DNA of 64,000 nt from Candidatus Gallacutalibacter stercoravium (GTDB lineage: Bacteria; Bacillota; Clostridia; Oscillospirales; Acutalibacteraceae), in contig DVJE01000003.1 in NCBI GenBank assembly GCA_018716975.1, positions 1 to 64,000 of the forward strand, written 5' to 3'. The position numbers were made by a program, and so were the translations under genes. The notes under the pieces are model-generated. The model saw nothing but the letters and a program-made list of their open reading frames with translations, had not been told where the DNA came from and searched no databases. Within the stretch, counting starts at the first letter, position 1. The number at the start of each line of letters is the position of its first letter. This document shows, one piece after another, positions 46,067 through 55,354 of the stretch.

Positions 46067-46726
46067 ATGATAAAAGCATTTTTCTTGGATTTTTATGGAA
46101 CAGTAGTCCATGAAGACGGTGAAATCATAAAGAAAATCACACAGAAAATCTATGAAACTGGTAAGGCAGAAAATAAATCAGAAATTGGTACGTTTTGGTG
46201 GGATAATTTTCAAAATATGTTTATCAATTCTTATGGAGATCATTTTGAAACCCAAAGAACATTAGAAAAAAAATCTCTTGAAAATACATTAGAAAAATTT
46301 TGTTCAACAGCGAATGCGGATGAATTAAGCAATTATATGTTTGAGTATTGGACAAACCCCCCTATTTTTGAAGATTCAAAAACGTTTTTCAAATCTTGCC
46401 CCCTACCTATTTATATCGTATCAAACATAGATACAACGGATATTCTAAAAGCAATAGAGTATCATAGCCTTACACCTGCTGGTGTCTTTACATCAGAAGA
46501 TGCGAAAGCTTATAAGCCGAGAAAAGAGTTATTTAAATTAGCATTAAAAAGTACCGGTTTAAAAGCGGATGAAGTGATTCACATTGGAGATTTGGTTAGC
46601 AGTGATGTAAAAGGAGCCGCTTCAGTGAATATGAAAGCATTATGGCTAAATAGATTCAGAAAAGCGATTCCCGAGGACGTAGAGAGCATAGTCAGCTTAT
46701 TAGATGCATTCGATAGGCTAAAATAA
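46067..46726 (+). CDS. HAD-superfamily hydrolase, AT-rich
   Basis: A 219-residue type I HAD hydrolase. Motif I FFLDFYGTVVHEDG (residues 5-18), motif II IVSNIDTTD (near 118), motif III Lys in AKAYKPRKELFKLAL, and motif IV VIHIGDLVSSDVKGAASVNMKALWLN. The layout resembles phosphoglycolate-phosphatase-like and related enzymes; substrate unknown. Strong TGGAGG site before ATG. Base and codon use differ from neighbours: one 60-base line (46081-46140) has only 20 G/C, and AAA, GAA, ATA codons dominate. This suggests recent acquisition from a low-G+C donor. Confidence 0.88.
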   Translation: MIKAFFLDFYGTVVHEDGEIIKKITQKIYETGKAENKSEIGTFWWDNFQNMFINSYGDHFETQRTLEKKSLENTLEKFCSTANADELSNYMFEYWTNPPIFEDSKTFFKSCPLPIYIVSNIDTTDILKAIEYHSLTPAGVFTSEDAKAYKPRKELFKLALKSTGLKADEVIHIGDLVSSDVKGAASVNMKALWLNRFRKAIPEDVESIVSLLDAFDRLK

Positions 46727-46727
46727 A

Positions 46728-46775
46728 AAAACAGAGAGCCGTCACTTCATTTTGGAAGCGATTGACTCTCTGTTT
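46728..46775. terminator. Shared terminator between HAD and MORN genes
   Basis: AAACAGAGAG (46729-46738) pairs with CTCTCTGTTT (46766-46775). The minus-strand side has seven T, so it best serves the MORN gene, though it can act in both directions. Confidence 0.7.
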
Positions 46776-46856
46776 ACGCTCTGTCTGTTAACCGATAAGG
46801 CTAGCTTTTCCCAAAGCTTTCTTCTTGGTATACATCTAACAATACCGCGCCCTTTT

Positions 46857-49800
46857 TTATTGCTCTCTATCCCGCTTTTTTTGGTAGCTATAAACCACGC
46901 CGTCTGCAAAAGTAAGGCGCTGCATTTCTGGGCGCAAATCCCCACGCAAAGGGAAAAATTCGCCTTGCGCCGTAGTTCCGTCTAGGTAATACACCACACC
47001 TGGGCCATAGGGCTCACCCTGCACAAAGTCACCCGTAAAACGATGATCCGCATACAGCATGGTGCCTTTGCCATGGGGACGGCCGTCTTTTAACTGGCCG
47101 GAATACACACCATTGCCGAATTTATCTTCCACCGCATAGGGCGGCGCCTCGCGCCAACGGTGATATTCCGTATTTTCTAACTCCGGGCACGGCGGCAGAG
47201 GGGACAACGTACGCAGGCTCACCTGCATAGCTTTTACCAGCTTGCCGTCGCGGAAGATTCCTTCTTCTAATTTCTCTCCATAGGGTGAAAAACGGCAACC
47301 CATGCCGTTGAGCTTCCCGTTTTGCATACTGCCCTCTAGCACCAAGGCGCCAACGGCATAGCCGGGCTGGCTGCCATCGGCATATTGGCGCAAATAAACC
47401 AGCTCGTCGTTATCATATAGGCACTCGGCGCTTACGGCGCCATCGTGAATCCAGTTTATGCGCCCTTGCCGTAGGCCCGCCGAAAAGCAGCCCGCATAGC
47501 GGGGCTTGCCTTCTTCATAAAGCACGCCGCAGCCCTCGTATTGGTCGCCACGCCACTGCCCCGTATACTCCGGCTTGCCGGCAAGATAGCTAGTGCCCAA
47601 ACCGCTGCGCAAATTATGAGAAAACTCCCCTGAGTATACATAATCGCCGTGCAAATAGGCAAAACCGCGGCCATCAAAACAGTTGTGCGAAAAGCTGCCC
47701 TCGTAAACCTTTTCCCCATCGTCGTAATAGCAGCCCTGGCCGCTAAATTCATCATCTTTCCATTCGCCCTCATACACCAGACGGCCCTGGGCGTCATAAC
47801 CTTTCAGCCGGCCTATCGGCTCGCCTTGTTCAAACCGGCCGCGGTAACAGCCTCCATTGGGAAAATAGCGGCAACCTTGGCCATGGTATACGCCATCTTT
47901 CCACTGGCCGTCATACACCTTGCAACCGGTATAGTCCCATTCCACAGCTTGCCCGCACACCGCGCCGGCTGTAAAGTGCCCCCGCACGGTGTTGCCGTTA
48001 TCTAAATGAAGCGTGCCCTCTCCGTCATAACGGCCGCTGCGCCATTCTCCACGGTAAACAATGTCTCCACTCGCATCATATTGGGTACCGAACCCGTTGC
48101 GCGCACCGTCTTGCCAGCCGCCGGAATACAACAGGTTGCCCTGGCTGTCAAACTCTGTTCCCTTTTCACAAAGGGAGTCATTCTTCCACTGCCCAACAAA
48201 AATGCGCCCGCTCTGGGCCTGATAGGATACCCCGGGCCCTTGCCTCTGCCCGTCGCTCCAACTGCCCGCAAACAGCAGGTTGCCCTGGCTGTCAAAACGA
48301 GATCCCATACCGGCGGGGGCGTCTTCCTCCCACCGGCCCACATGTATAGCGCCATCCGACGGGCGGAAGGATATGCCTGTGCCCTGCCGTTTGTTTTCTT
48401 TCCAGCCGCCCACATAGCACAGCTTGCCTGTTTTAAAATAATAAACGCCAAAACCATCGCGCTTGCCGTTTTGATACTCGCCTTCATAAGCGGTGGTGCC
48501 GTCGGGCATCACGGTTCGGCCCCGGCCTTGGCGCAAGCCGCTTTCGGCATGGCCAAAATAATAGTAGTGTTCGCCGTTTTCTGTGTGGATGCGCAGCTTC
48601 TCTTGACCGCTGAAGGGGCATTCCGGATCGCAAACATTTTCCTGCTCCGGCAGCCGCGCCACGGGATCTTCCCACTGTACATCCTGCTCTGGCGCCTGAC
48701 CCTCCTGCTGTGCGGCGGCATCCGCTTCTTCAGGCGGCGTATAAGCTGCATAAGGATTTTTGGAAATGGGCTGAACAAAAACATTGTACCGGCGCACTGT
48801 TTGCCGTTCCTCGGGCGACAACCGCCGGCTTTCCAGATCCGCATCCTGTGCCGCAATCGTATCGTATGTATAAGCAGGGGCCGGTTCTTGCGCCGCTTGA
48901 TTGGGTTGCTCTTTCTTCTCATCTTCTGATTCCATGGGCGAAACGGCAGTACCGGCAGGCGCTTCCTCCTCTGAAGCGGCGTCAACCTGATCCGGCTCCT
49001 CCAATTGGCCTGAGGCAGACGGTTCCTCTTCTTCAGGCAAGGAACCCTCTTGCCTCTCTTCGCCGCCATCGTTCAGTGATGAAACACTTTCTCCTTCTTG
49101 TCCGGCATCAGCATCTTCCTCTAAGCCGGGCGTTTCGGCAGTGTAGCCCCATTGGTAACTGTTGGGATCAAGAGTTTCTTCCTGTTGGATGTCTGGTTCC
49201 TCCTCTAAAGGTGCGGGGTCCATCTCCGCAGCCTTTTCAAACGCAGCCGGATCCACCCGAAATCCCTCTTGCTCATCGCTTAATTGCCCACTTTCTGGTT
49301 GGGGTGCCAACAAAGAAGAACCTTTGCCGTCGTAATATTCCTGCATTGCCGCAGCCCGGCGCGCAGCCTCCTGCGGCGTGCAAAAGCACAAAAGCCCGTG
49401 GCTTGTTTTCGCCATGATTTCCGGCGTGCCAACCGCCACATTTACCGCATTGCGCGCCTCTTCTTCAGCAGGCAACACGCAAGGCGCCAAAAAAACAGGC
49501 GCGGCCGGGCTGCCGTTTTCGTAGCGGAATAGCTGCATCCCTCTGCCGTCCGGCAAAGGCGCAAGAACCAACGCCGGGGTTCGTAGGTATCCGGCGTCAT
49601 AATACTCTGTGCGAAGCCACAAATGGTTAGGAGAATAACAGGCAATTTTGGTTACCCGCTTGTCACCATTTTGCGTAACCACCTGGTAGCTTCCATCTTC
49701 ATTTGGGCTGCTTTTTTCCAGCAGCTTTACCCCTTCCATCTTCTTCCATTTTAGGGGATAGCCTTGCTCCAACACATAAGAATACCGATAGGGCACGCCG

Positions 49801-49979
49801 CCCACTTCGCGCACCACTTTATTTTTTAAGCGGCGGCCGGTGCTGAAAAATGCTTCCCGCAATTCGCACAATAAATCTTGATATAGCAACGCGCCGTCAT
49901 ATTTAATATGATAGACGGCGTAATAACAGATTGGATTGGTTTGCTCCGCTGGCCGAAGCCCCTGCTGGGTGTCAGACAT
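46857..49979 (-). CDS. Giant MORN-repeat protein
   Basis: A 1040-residue protein with three regions. Residues 1-210 are a globular domain I do not recognise. Residues about 211-490 are an acidic low-complexity stretch rich in Glu, Pro, Gln and Ala. From about 490 to the end run some twenty MORN units of the form Y-x-G-x-W/F-x-x-G-x-x-x-G-x-G, for example YEGEYQNGKRDGFG and YDGQWKDGVYHGQG; some are imperfect. No signal peptide or membrane helix is seen, so it is probably cytosolic. MORN repeats form elongated beta-ladders that bind lipids or proteins in eukaryotes. AGGG before ATG 49979 sets the start over an ORF opening 39 codons earlier. Confidence 0.85.
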   Translation of the reverse strand: MSDTQQGLRPAEQTNPICYYAVYHIKYDGALLYQDLLCELREAFFSTGRRLKNKVVREVGGVPYRYSYVLEQGYPLKWKKMEGVKLLEKSSPNEDGSYQVVTQNGDKRVTKIACYSPNHLWLRTEYYDAGYLRTPALVLAPLPDGRGMQLFRYENGSPAAPVFLAPCVLPAEEEARNAVNVAVGTPEIMAKTSHGLLCFCTPQEAARRAAAMQEYYDGKGSSLLAPQPESGQLSDEQEGFRVDPAAFEKAAEMDPAPLEEEPDIQQEETLDPNSYQWGYTAETPGLEEDADAGQEGESVSSLNDGGEERQEGSLPEEEEPSASGQLEEPDQVDAASEEEAPAGTAVSPMESEDEKKEQPNQAAQEPAPAYTYDTIAAQDADLESRRLSPEERQTVRRYNVFVQPISKNPYAAYTPPEEADAAAQQEGQAPEQDVQWEDPVARLPEQENVCDPECPFSGQEKLRIHTENGEHYYYFGHAESGLRQGRGRTVMPDGTTAYEGEYQNGKRDGFGVYYFKTGKLCYVGGWKENKRQGTGISFRPSDGAIHVGRWEEDAPAGMGSRFDSQGNLLFAGSWSDGQRQGPGVSYQAQSGRIFVGQWKNDSLCEKGTEFDSQGNLLYSGGWQDGARNGFGTQYDASGDIVYRGEWRSGRYDGEGTLHLDNGNTVRGHFTAGAVCGQAVEWDYTGCKVYDGQWKDGVYHGQGCRYFPNGGCYRGRFEQGEPIGRLKGYDAQGRLVYEGEWKDDEFSGQGCYYDDGEKVYEGSFSHNCFDGRGFAYLHGDYVYSGEFSHNLRSGLGTSYLAGKPEYTGQWRGDQYEGCGVLYEEGKPRYAGCFSAGLRQGRINWIHDGAVSAECLYDNDELVYLRQYADGSQPGYAVGALVLEGSMQNGKLNGMGCRFSPYGEKLEEGIFRDGKLVKAMQVSLRTLSPLPPCPELENTEYHRWREAPPYAVEDKFGNGVYSGQLKDGRPHGKGTMLYADHRFTGDFVQGEPYGPGVVYYLDGTTAQGEFFPLRGDLRPEMQRLTFADGVVYSYQKKRDREQ

Positions 49980-50067
49980 TTTTTTCCCTCCACGCCGGTG
50001 ATTCTGCTTTGCCCACTGCGATGCAGACGGTACAGACATAGCAGGTATATCTATTATATTATATGAT

Positions 50068-50126
50068 AAAGCGGGCTTTTTCAAGGTTTTCCACAAAATC
50101 CGAGAAAAGCTTGAAAAGCCCGCTTT
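50068..50126 (-). terminator. Terminator of the cadherin-like gene
   Basis: AAAGCGGGC and CTTTTTCAAG at 50069-50086 pair with CTTGAAAAGCCCGCTTT at 50111-50127, stem of about 17 bases. Seven T follow on the + strand; on the minus strand the tail is TTTATC. It separates this gene from the MORN gene. Confidence 0.65.
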
Positions 50127-50133
50127 TTTTCTT

Positions 50134-51558
50134 TTAATTGTGCCGTTTTTCGCTTTGCTGTTCCGGTGGTTTGCGCATCCGCCGCGGCTTTCGCATGGAC
50201 TTGTTGCGCCAACGCCATAGGAACCAAGCCAGCAACATCAACGCAGCTATGCCGCCCAAGCACAAAAAGAAGCCGAAAAGGAACACACCGAAGTTATCTT
50301 CCCGCACAACTAGAGTTTCTGCCCCCGGAGCCGCAGCAGTGGGCAAGGTTTGCTCCTGCTCCCAGGCAATTTGCGACTGTTCCGGCCGTATTGCCACTGC
50401 TTGCGACGAAGCAGAAGAATTGCGCCTACTGCTGGAGCTTTTGGAAGACACCGCTGCTCCCGCCGTTGCACGCGCCTGCCTGTGCACCCGAACGCTGTAT
50501 ACCAATCTTTGTGAACCGCTTGGCGCTTTAACGGTAATGGTAAAATCCGTATCGGATCCCATCTTACCCAAAGTCTTGCGGTTTACACGCACACTGGCTT
50601 GCGGATCTACAGCGGTTGCCTCAAATTCTACCCGCTCTACAGAAGAAGGCACCGTAAGGCTGTATTGGAGATTATCCGGCGAAAACGCCGGAACCAGCGT
50701 GCCCACCTGTGGAACCAGCGAAGAAAGCCGGCAGTCGTACTGCACTGCGGCTTCTTCCTCTTTTTCCATACGGTAAACCTGCACCTCATACACCCTGCTG
50801 TATTTTCCATTGGAAGAAGTAACCGTAACGGTAAAACGAGTGTTACTACCGTAAGCACCTAGGGTTTTACGGTTTACTCGCACCTGCGCCAGGGGATCCT
50901 CGCTTTGCGCCTCGAAAATCACCCGCTCTACTTCGGGAGCGACCCGCAGGGTATAGGAAGTAACATCAGGTGAAAAAGCAGGTACCAAACTACCGTGATC
51001 CGGCGTTAAGCTGGTTAGTCTGGTGCTGGGCGCATCCGCCACCATTAACGCAACCGGCTCCGGTTGCACACAGGTAAGCGCTTGCAGTTGTTTCGTTCCC
51101 GCACCATCTGCTTGGGCCTGTATCGTTATACTATCCCCAGGTTGCGCTTGGCTGCGCAACTGAAAAATCGCCGTAAATAAGCAATAACGCTCTCCGCTTT
51201 GCAAAGGCACACCTGCGGTATCCACATATAAAACCGTTAAATTTCCGCCGCTATCCTCTGTTTGAAAGGCCGAAGCCGGCAAATCTTCCGGCTGTTGAAT
51301 CCCTTCAAAAGTCATCTTGTCTTGGTCATACTGCACCACCAAACGCACGCAGGCAAAATCCAAGCTTTCTTGTGCAGACACATAAAAGGAAACTGCGGCT
51401 TCTTCACCCGCTTGCGGAGACTGGTCAACAGATAATTCAATTGTAACCGAGCTATTTTCGGCGGCATACGCCGGATAAGCTGCAACCACACAAACAGCCC
51501 ACAGCAATGCCAGCGCCAAAACACCGCTAACGGCGCGCCATGTTTTCCATCGGCTCAC
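50134..51558 (-). CDS. Secreted membrane-anchored protein with cohesin-like and cadherin-like domains
   Basis: A 474-residue surface protein. A signal peptide (about 1-33, ending AYPAYAA) is followed by a cohesin/type-III-BD-like beta-sandwich (about 35-175), then two copies of the cadherin-like beta-sandwich domain (about 180-270 and 275-360). Each copy has LxxLxxxxGxLxPAFSPDxxxY and VRVNRKTLG. A Ser-rich linker, a membrane helix (about 420-443) and a basic tail close the protein. Thus it is outside the cell, tethered at its C-terminus. GTG at 51558 lies six bases after AAGGAGG, which I prefer to TTG at 51576. The cohesin-like domain suggests protein or glycan binding, not proven. Confidence 0.8.
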   Translation of the reverse strand: MSRWKTWRAVSGVLALALLWAVCVVAAYPAYAAENSSVTIELSVDQSPQAGEEAAVSFYVSAQESLDFACVRLVVQYDQDKMTFEGIQQPEDLPASAFQTEDSGGNLTVLYVDTAGVPLQSGERYCLFTAIFQLRSQAQPGDSITIQAQADGAGTKQLQALTCVQPEPVALMVADAPSTRLTSLTPDHGSLVPAFSPDVTSYTLRVAPEVERVIFEAQSEDPLAQVRVNRKTLGAYGSNTRFTVTVTSSNGKYSRVYEVQVYRMEKEEEAAVQYDCRLSSLVPQVGTLVPAFSPDNLQYSLTVPSSVERVEFEATAVDPQASVRVNRKTLGKMGSDTDFTITVKAPSGSQRLVYSVRVHRQARATAGAAVSSKSSSSRRNSSASSQAVAIRPEQSQIAWEQEQTLPTAAAPGAETLVVREDNFGVFLFGFFLCLGGIAALMLLAWFLWRWRNKSMRKPRRMRKPPEQQSEKRHN

Positions 51559-51576
51559 CTCCGCCCCTCCTTTCAA

Positions 51577-52009
51577 GGCCCTTTCTCACGTTTTATAAAA
51601 AATTTACATTTTCATGCCCAGCGGCCGCCCCGCTTTTCTTTTTGGGAAACAATTTTATATTATAATACCTAAAAATCGATCGCGCTCCTTTGCAAGGGTA
51701 CGAGTTGCTTTCCCCCGGCGGTAAAAACTCTCTCGCCCACTTTGCGTATGTCTCTTCCATGGCGCAGGTCGTTTCCCTAGTTGGAAAAATGATTTGCGTA
51801 CACGAAAAGATGGGCTTTATGCGCCTCGTCAGTGCCACCGCAGAGGATACAGTCCGGTTTTTAAAGAAGGTAGCTTTGTGATATAATAATTGCTTACGGA
51901 AGAGCTGTTGGGATACTGCGTGCCTACCGGTGGTAAGGCGCCCATCAGTCTCTTTTAACAAAGGAACCATCACTGTTGCGGCAAGCCGCAGAGAAAGGAG
52001 AAAAAACTT
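51577..52009. other. Divergent region with mscS promoter and leader
   Basis: 433 bases. Overlapping open frames (51593-51973 minus, 51690-51881 plus) lack ribosome binding sites and known families; I treat them as unsupported. A promoter at 51860-51887 leads into a leader of about 115 bases with a GCCTACCGGTGGTAAGGC hairpin near 51925. Confidence 0.4.
51860..51887 (+). promoter_or_regulatory. Promoter of mscS
   Basis: TTTAAA (51860-51865), 16 bases, TATAAT (51882-51887), preceded by TGA (extended -10). Confidence 0.55.
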
Positions 52010-52885
52010 ATGAATTATTGGGAATCCATTTGGAGCAAGTTTGTGGAATGGATAGAAGGATTTGCACCCCGACTCATTGGCGCCATACTGCTTTTGGTAG
52101 TGGGGTGGTGGCTTGCCAGCTTGCTATGTAAAGCTATCCGCCGCGCTATGCAGCGAGGCAAGGCCGACTCCGGCATTATATCTTTTGTATATTCCATCTG
52201 CAAAGTAACCTTACAAGTGATTGTGGTCATCTCCGCTGCCGCGCAACTTGGGGTTAACGTCAGTTCCATTATAGCTGCCGTGGGCGCCACGGGTGTTACC
52301 CTGGGCCTGGCGCTAAAAGATAGCCTGGCCAACCTGGCCAGCGGCATGCTGTTGATTATTAACAAGCCCTTTCATGTGGGGGACTATTTGGAAACCGAAA
52401 ATTTGCAAGGAACCGTAAGCAAAATTGAAATGACCTTTACCACCCTAACCACCTTTGACAACAAAACCATTACCATTCCCAACTCCCGCTTAACCGCAAA
52501 CAATATTGTCAATTACTCCGCTATGGACACCCGGCGCCTGGATCTCACATACACCGTTGGCTACCAAGACGACCTGAGTAAGGTAAAGGAACTAATCAGC
52601 CGTTTGATAACGGAAAACGATAAAATCTTAAAACAACCCGAGCCCATTGTCGCCATAGGAGAACACCAGGCAAGCGGTATCGCCGTGGTGGCCAAAGTTT
52701 GGTGCAAAAAAGACGACTATTGGCCGGCCTACTATGAAATGCAGGAAAAGGTAAAGCTGGAATTTGACGCCCAAGGCATCACCATTCCATACAACCAGAT
52801 GGATGTTCACCTGGTGCCCCCCAGCGAACAAACAGATGAACCTGGCAATTCTTCTCCTTCCACCGGCCATACGCGCAGCGCCTAG
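52010..52885 (+). CDS. mscS: Small-conductance mechanosensitive channel, MscS family
   Basis: A 291-residue channel that opens on membrane tension to release solutes after hypo-osmotic shock. Three helices are expected in residues 15-130; the pore helix TM3 is GATGVTLGLALKDSLANLASGMLLIINKPFHVGDYLE, with the Gly/Ala packing typical of MscS. The cytosolic beta and alpha/beta domains (about 130-280) include TTFDNKTITIPNSRL. Length is that of the minimal MscS. AAAGGAG precedes ATG. Monocistronic. Confidence 0.95.
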   Translation: MNYWESIWSKFVEWIEGFAPRLIGAILLLVVGWWLASLLCKAIRRAMQRGKADSGIISFVYSICKVTLQVIVVISAAAQLGVNVSSIIAAVGATGVTLGLALKDSLANLASGMLLIINKPFHVGDYLETENLQGTVSKIEMTFTTLTTFDNKTITIPNSRLTANNIVNYSAMDTRRLDLTYTVGYQDDLSKVKELISRLITENDKILKQPEPIVAIGEHQASGIAVVAKVWCKKDDYWPAYYEMQEKVKLEFDAQGITIPYNQMDVHLVPPSEQTDEPGNSSPSTGHTRSA

Positions 52886-53473
52886 CCCTAAAATTCACAT
52901 TGCCTATCTAGGTTCATTATAACATGCCGTTTGGTTTGCACCGTTTTGCGAGAAACATTATCACAACAATCCACTCTTTCCTACAAAAGCATCGGCGCTG
53001 TACCAACAGGACTTGCATGTGTAAACAGAGGGCCTATAGCGGGTAAGTTCCCAATAACGGCTAAGCCAGATAGCGCAATATCGCTTGCGATGGGGTTCAC
53101 ACTCCGTTACGCGCTAAAGCGCACCACAAAACAAAAATGAATACAGTAGTGCCGAAAGAGATAGCCTCCGTTTTGAACTATTGTCGCAGGAAAACAAAAA
53201 TTACCATAAGTTCTTAATGCAACGCTTTCATCTCTCGATTTTCCTTCTATATACCCAACAGAGCAGCGCAGCGGCAAATTTCTGCGGTTTTTGCACTCCT
53301 TACTTTGTGTGCCCTATCCCATAAACGGGCACCGCGTCTTACAGTCTTACAGTTCTTTGCTATATTTTCAAGTTTTTTGTAAAGTATTGCGTTTTGCTTA
53401 ACGAGAAAAGCGGCGGCCTTTTTCCTTTTACTGCACCGAGAAAAGGCACTGTTGTGCTACGGCTTACCACGAC
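52886..53473. other. Gene-free region between mscS and the kdu locus
   Basis: About 590 bases. I see no gene, no RNA family and no repeat. Short open frames have no ribosome binding site. Some decayed sequence is possible. Confidence 0.4.
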
Positions 53474-53515
53474 AAAAACCGCGTCTTGCCCGTTGGGGTA
53501 AGACGCGGTTTTTCT
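53474..53515. terminator. Terminator of the kdu operon
   Basis: AAAAACCGCGTCTT (53474-53487) pairs perfectly with AAGACGCGGTTTTT (53500-53513). T-runs on both strands; nearest gene is the minus-strand mutarotase-like gene ending at 53573. Confidence 0.85.
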
Positions 53516-53572
53516 TTTAGCACAAGAAAACGGCTGGTCATTATCAAGCGATATTTAACGGCGATTGGGTAG

Positions 53573-54517
53573 CTATTTTGTACCGTTGGTCTGTTCGTCC
53601 TCAAAGGTCCAAGTGCGGCTGTAGGCCTGCCGGCCACCGGGCTGCACACTAATGGGCGCAAACACTTCGGCGCATATGCAGTGCTCTATCCCCCAAACCG
53701 CCAGCCTGGCAGGCACAAAGGACACATCTTCCCGCACGCTGCAAGGCGAATCCTCATGGCTAAGCTTCCAGCCATAGCGGGCCATGGGCAGAATACCTGC
53801 GCTTTCAGTGGCCTTATAAAAGCTACTGTTGACAATAGGCTGGTTCCACACAATGGTTTGCCCTTGGGCTGTTAAAGCGCCGGGCAAAAGCTCTCCTTTT
53901 TCACCGGGCACCATGGTGCGGGTTGCATCGGCAATGGCTGAAATCTCGCCGTCAAAGGGAACCTCTAATCTATACCCGGGGCCCACGGGCAAATGATCAA
54001 TGCTGAAAAAGTTATGCTGATATTCTGTTAACTCTAGGGCTCGCTCCCCTACGTTTTCAAGCATGGTGGATAAGGTCAGGGTATTGCGGTACACCCGCAG
54101 CTCCTTATAAATGCGCGCCGCAATCCCCATGCACGGCTTTGGCTGCTGGATAAAAAGCGCCCTATCCTCCTGTAAATATACTTCGGTTTCAAAGGGATCT
54201 ATCTCGTAGTGCCGCCACACAGTGTGCGGCCCGCCTTCCGGCCGCTGGGTCAGCAAGCCCACCCCCAATTTGGGGAAGAGCTGGCCCGGAGCCGCCTGCT
54301 CCGCCCAACCCGGACCGGAAAATTCGCCGCTAATCCCCATGCCGTAACAGGTAACCCGCTCCGGCTTTACCTGCTCCGGCTCGCAAAAGCGATGGGTTCC
54401 GTTTAGCACAACCTGTTCCACCACAGCCGCCCTGTCAAAACGTTCGCTTACCGGCGGCATACCCGGCAGATGTAAATATACCTCTAAATGATTACTGGCT
54501 ATCTTTGTCTGCTGCAT
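53573..54517 (-). CDS. Aldose-1-epimerase-like protein of the kdu operon
   Basis: A 314-residue protein with the beta-sandwich pattern of galactose-mutarotase-like enzymes (TLSTMLENVGERALELTEYQHNFFSIDHLPVGPGYRLEVPF, with His in EYQHNFFS, near residues 145-190). I recognise it as the hypothetical mutarotase-fold protein often found beside kduI/kduD. Probable role: anomer interconversion of an unsaturated or keto uronate; unproven. GGAGG before ATG 54517 sets the start. It lies 40 bases downstream of kduD and ends the operon. Confidence 0.75.
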   Translation of the reverse strand: MQQTKIASNHLEVYLHLPGMPPVSERFDRAAVVEQVVLNGTHRFCEPEQVKPERVTCYGMGISGEFSGPGWAEQAAPGQLFPKLGVGLLTQRPEGGPHTVWRHYEIDPFETEVYLQEDRALFIQQPKPCMGIAARIYKELRVYRNTLTLSTMLENVGERALELTEYQHNFFSIDHLPVGPGYRLEVPFDGEISAIADATRTMVPGEKGELLPGALTAQGQTIVWNQPIVNSSFYKATESAGILPMARYGWKLSHEDSPCSVREDVSFVPARLAVWGIEHCICAEVFAPISVQPGGRQAYSRTWTFEDEQTNGTK

Positions 54518-54557
54518 TGTTTCCTCCAACTAATTGCGTTTTGTCTATCGCCGGCCT

Positions 54558-55343
54558 TTACGGTTGCTTGCCGATATAAGCCAAAATACCTCCGTCAACA
54601 TACAACACATGGCCGTTCACAAAATTACTGGCGTCGCTGGCCAAGAACACTGCCGGCCCCATCAAGTCTTCCGGCGTGCCCCAGCGGGCAGCGGGGGTTT
54701 TCGAAATAATAAAGCTGTTAAATGGGTGCCCATCCTCACGCAGCGGGGCCGTTTGCGGGGTGGCGATATACCCGGGCCCTATGCCGTTGCATTGTATATT
54801 ATCGCCGCCGTATTCTGAAGCGATGTTTCTGGTAAGCATCTTGAGCCCACCCTTAGCGGCGGCATAGGCTGAAACTGTTTCGCGCCCCAGCTCACTCATC
54901 ATGGAGCAAATATTGATAATTTTGCCATGCCCGCGCCGCTGCATGCCGGGAATGACTGCTTTGGCCATGAGGAAGGGGCCGGTTAAGTCCACATCCACCA
55001 CCCGGCGAAAATCCTCTGCGCTCATTTCACACATGGGGATGCGCTTAATAATGCCCGCGTTGTTTACCAAAATATCGATGGCGCCATAGGTTTCTTCTAT
55101 CTGGCGCACCAAGCGGATATCCTGTTCTTCGTCGGTTACGTCGCAGACGTAGCCGGCCGCAGGGATCCCCTCTTTCTGATAGGATTGCAGCCCCATCTGC
55201 ACCTTTTGTTCGTCGATATCGTTAAACACAATGGTAGCGCCCGCCTGAGCATACGCCTTGGCAATGGCAAAGCCAATGCCGTAAGTAGCGCCGGTTACCA
55301 GCGCTACCTTTCCTTTTAATGAAAATTGATCCAAAACCGACAT
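54558..55343 (-). CDS. kduD: 2-dehydro-3-deoxy-D-gluconate 5-dehydrogenase KduD (SDR)
   Basis: A 261-residue short-chain dehydrogenase. Rossmann motif TGATYGIGFAIAKAYAQAG (residues 17-35), NNAGI near 89, catalytic Ser in INICSMMSELG, and YAAAKGG (Tyr near 158, Lys near 162). It reduces 3-deoxy-D-glycero-2,5-hexodiulosonate to 2-keto-3-deoxygluconate in pectin/uronate breakdown. The neighbour kduI, 11 bases upstream, makes its substrate, which supports kduD over gluconate 5-dehydrogenase. Strong GGAGG site. Confidence 0.92.
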   Translation of the reverse strand: MSVLDQFSLKGKVALVTGATYGIGFAIAKAYAQAGATIVFNDIDEQKVQMGLQSYQKEGIPAAGYVCDVTDEEQDIRLVRQIEETYGAIDILVNNAGIIKRIPMCEMSAEDFRRVVDVDLTGPFLMAKAVIPGMQRRGHGKIINICSMMSELGRETVSAYAAAKGGLKMLTRNIASEYGGDNIQCNGIGPGYIATPQTAPLREDGHPFNSFIISKTPAARWGTPEDLMGPAVFLASDASNFVNGHVLYVDGGILAYIGKQP

Positions 55344-55354
55344 GCCGCCGCCTC

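Noticed and set aside
45869..46111. 80-codon minus-strand frame overlapping the HAD start
   Set aside because: Its beginning is antisense to the HAD gene's ribosome binding site and first codons; the rest is part of the decayed region.
51593..51973. 126-codon minus-strand frame between the cadherin-like and mscS genes
   Set aside because: No ribosome binding site or family, and it overlaps the mscS promoter; the + strand frame at 51690-51881 is likewise unsupported.
52931..53140. 69-codon + strand frame after mscS
   Set aside because: No ribosome binding site, no recognisable product, region otherwise featureless.
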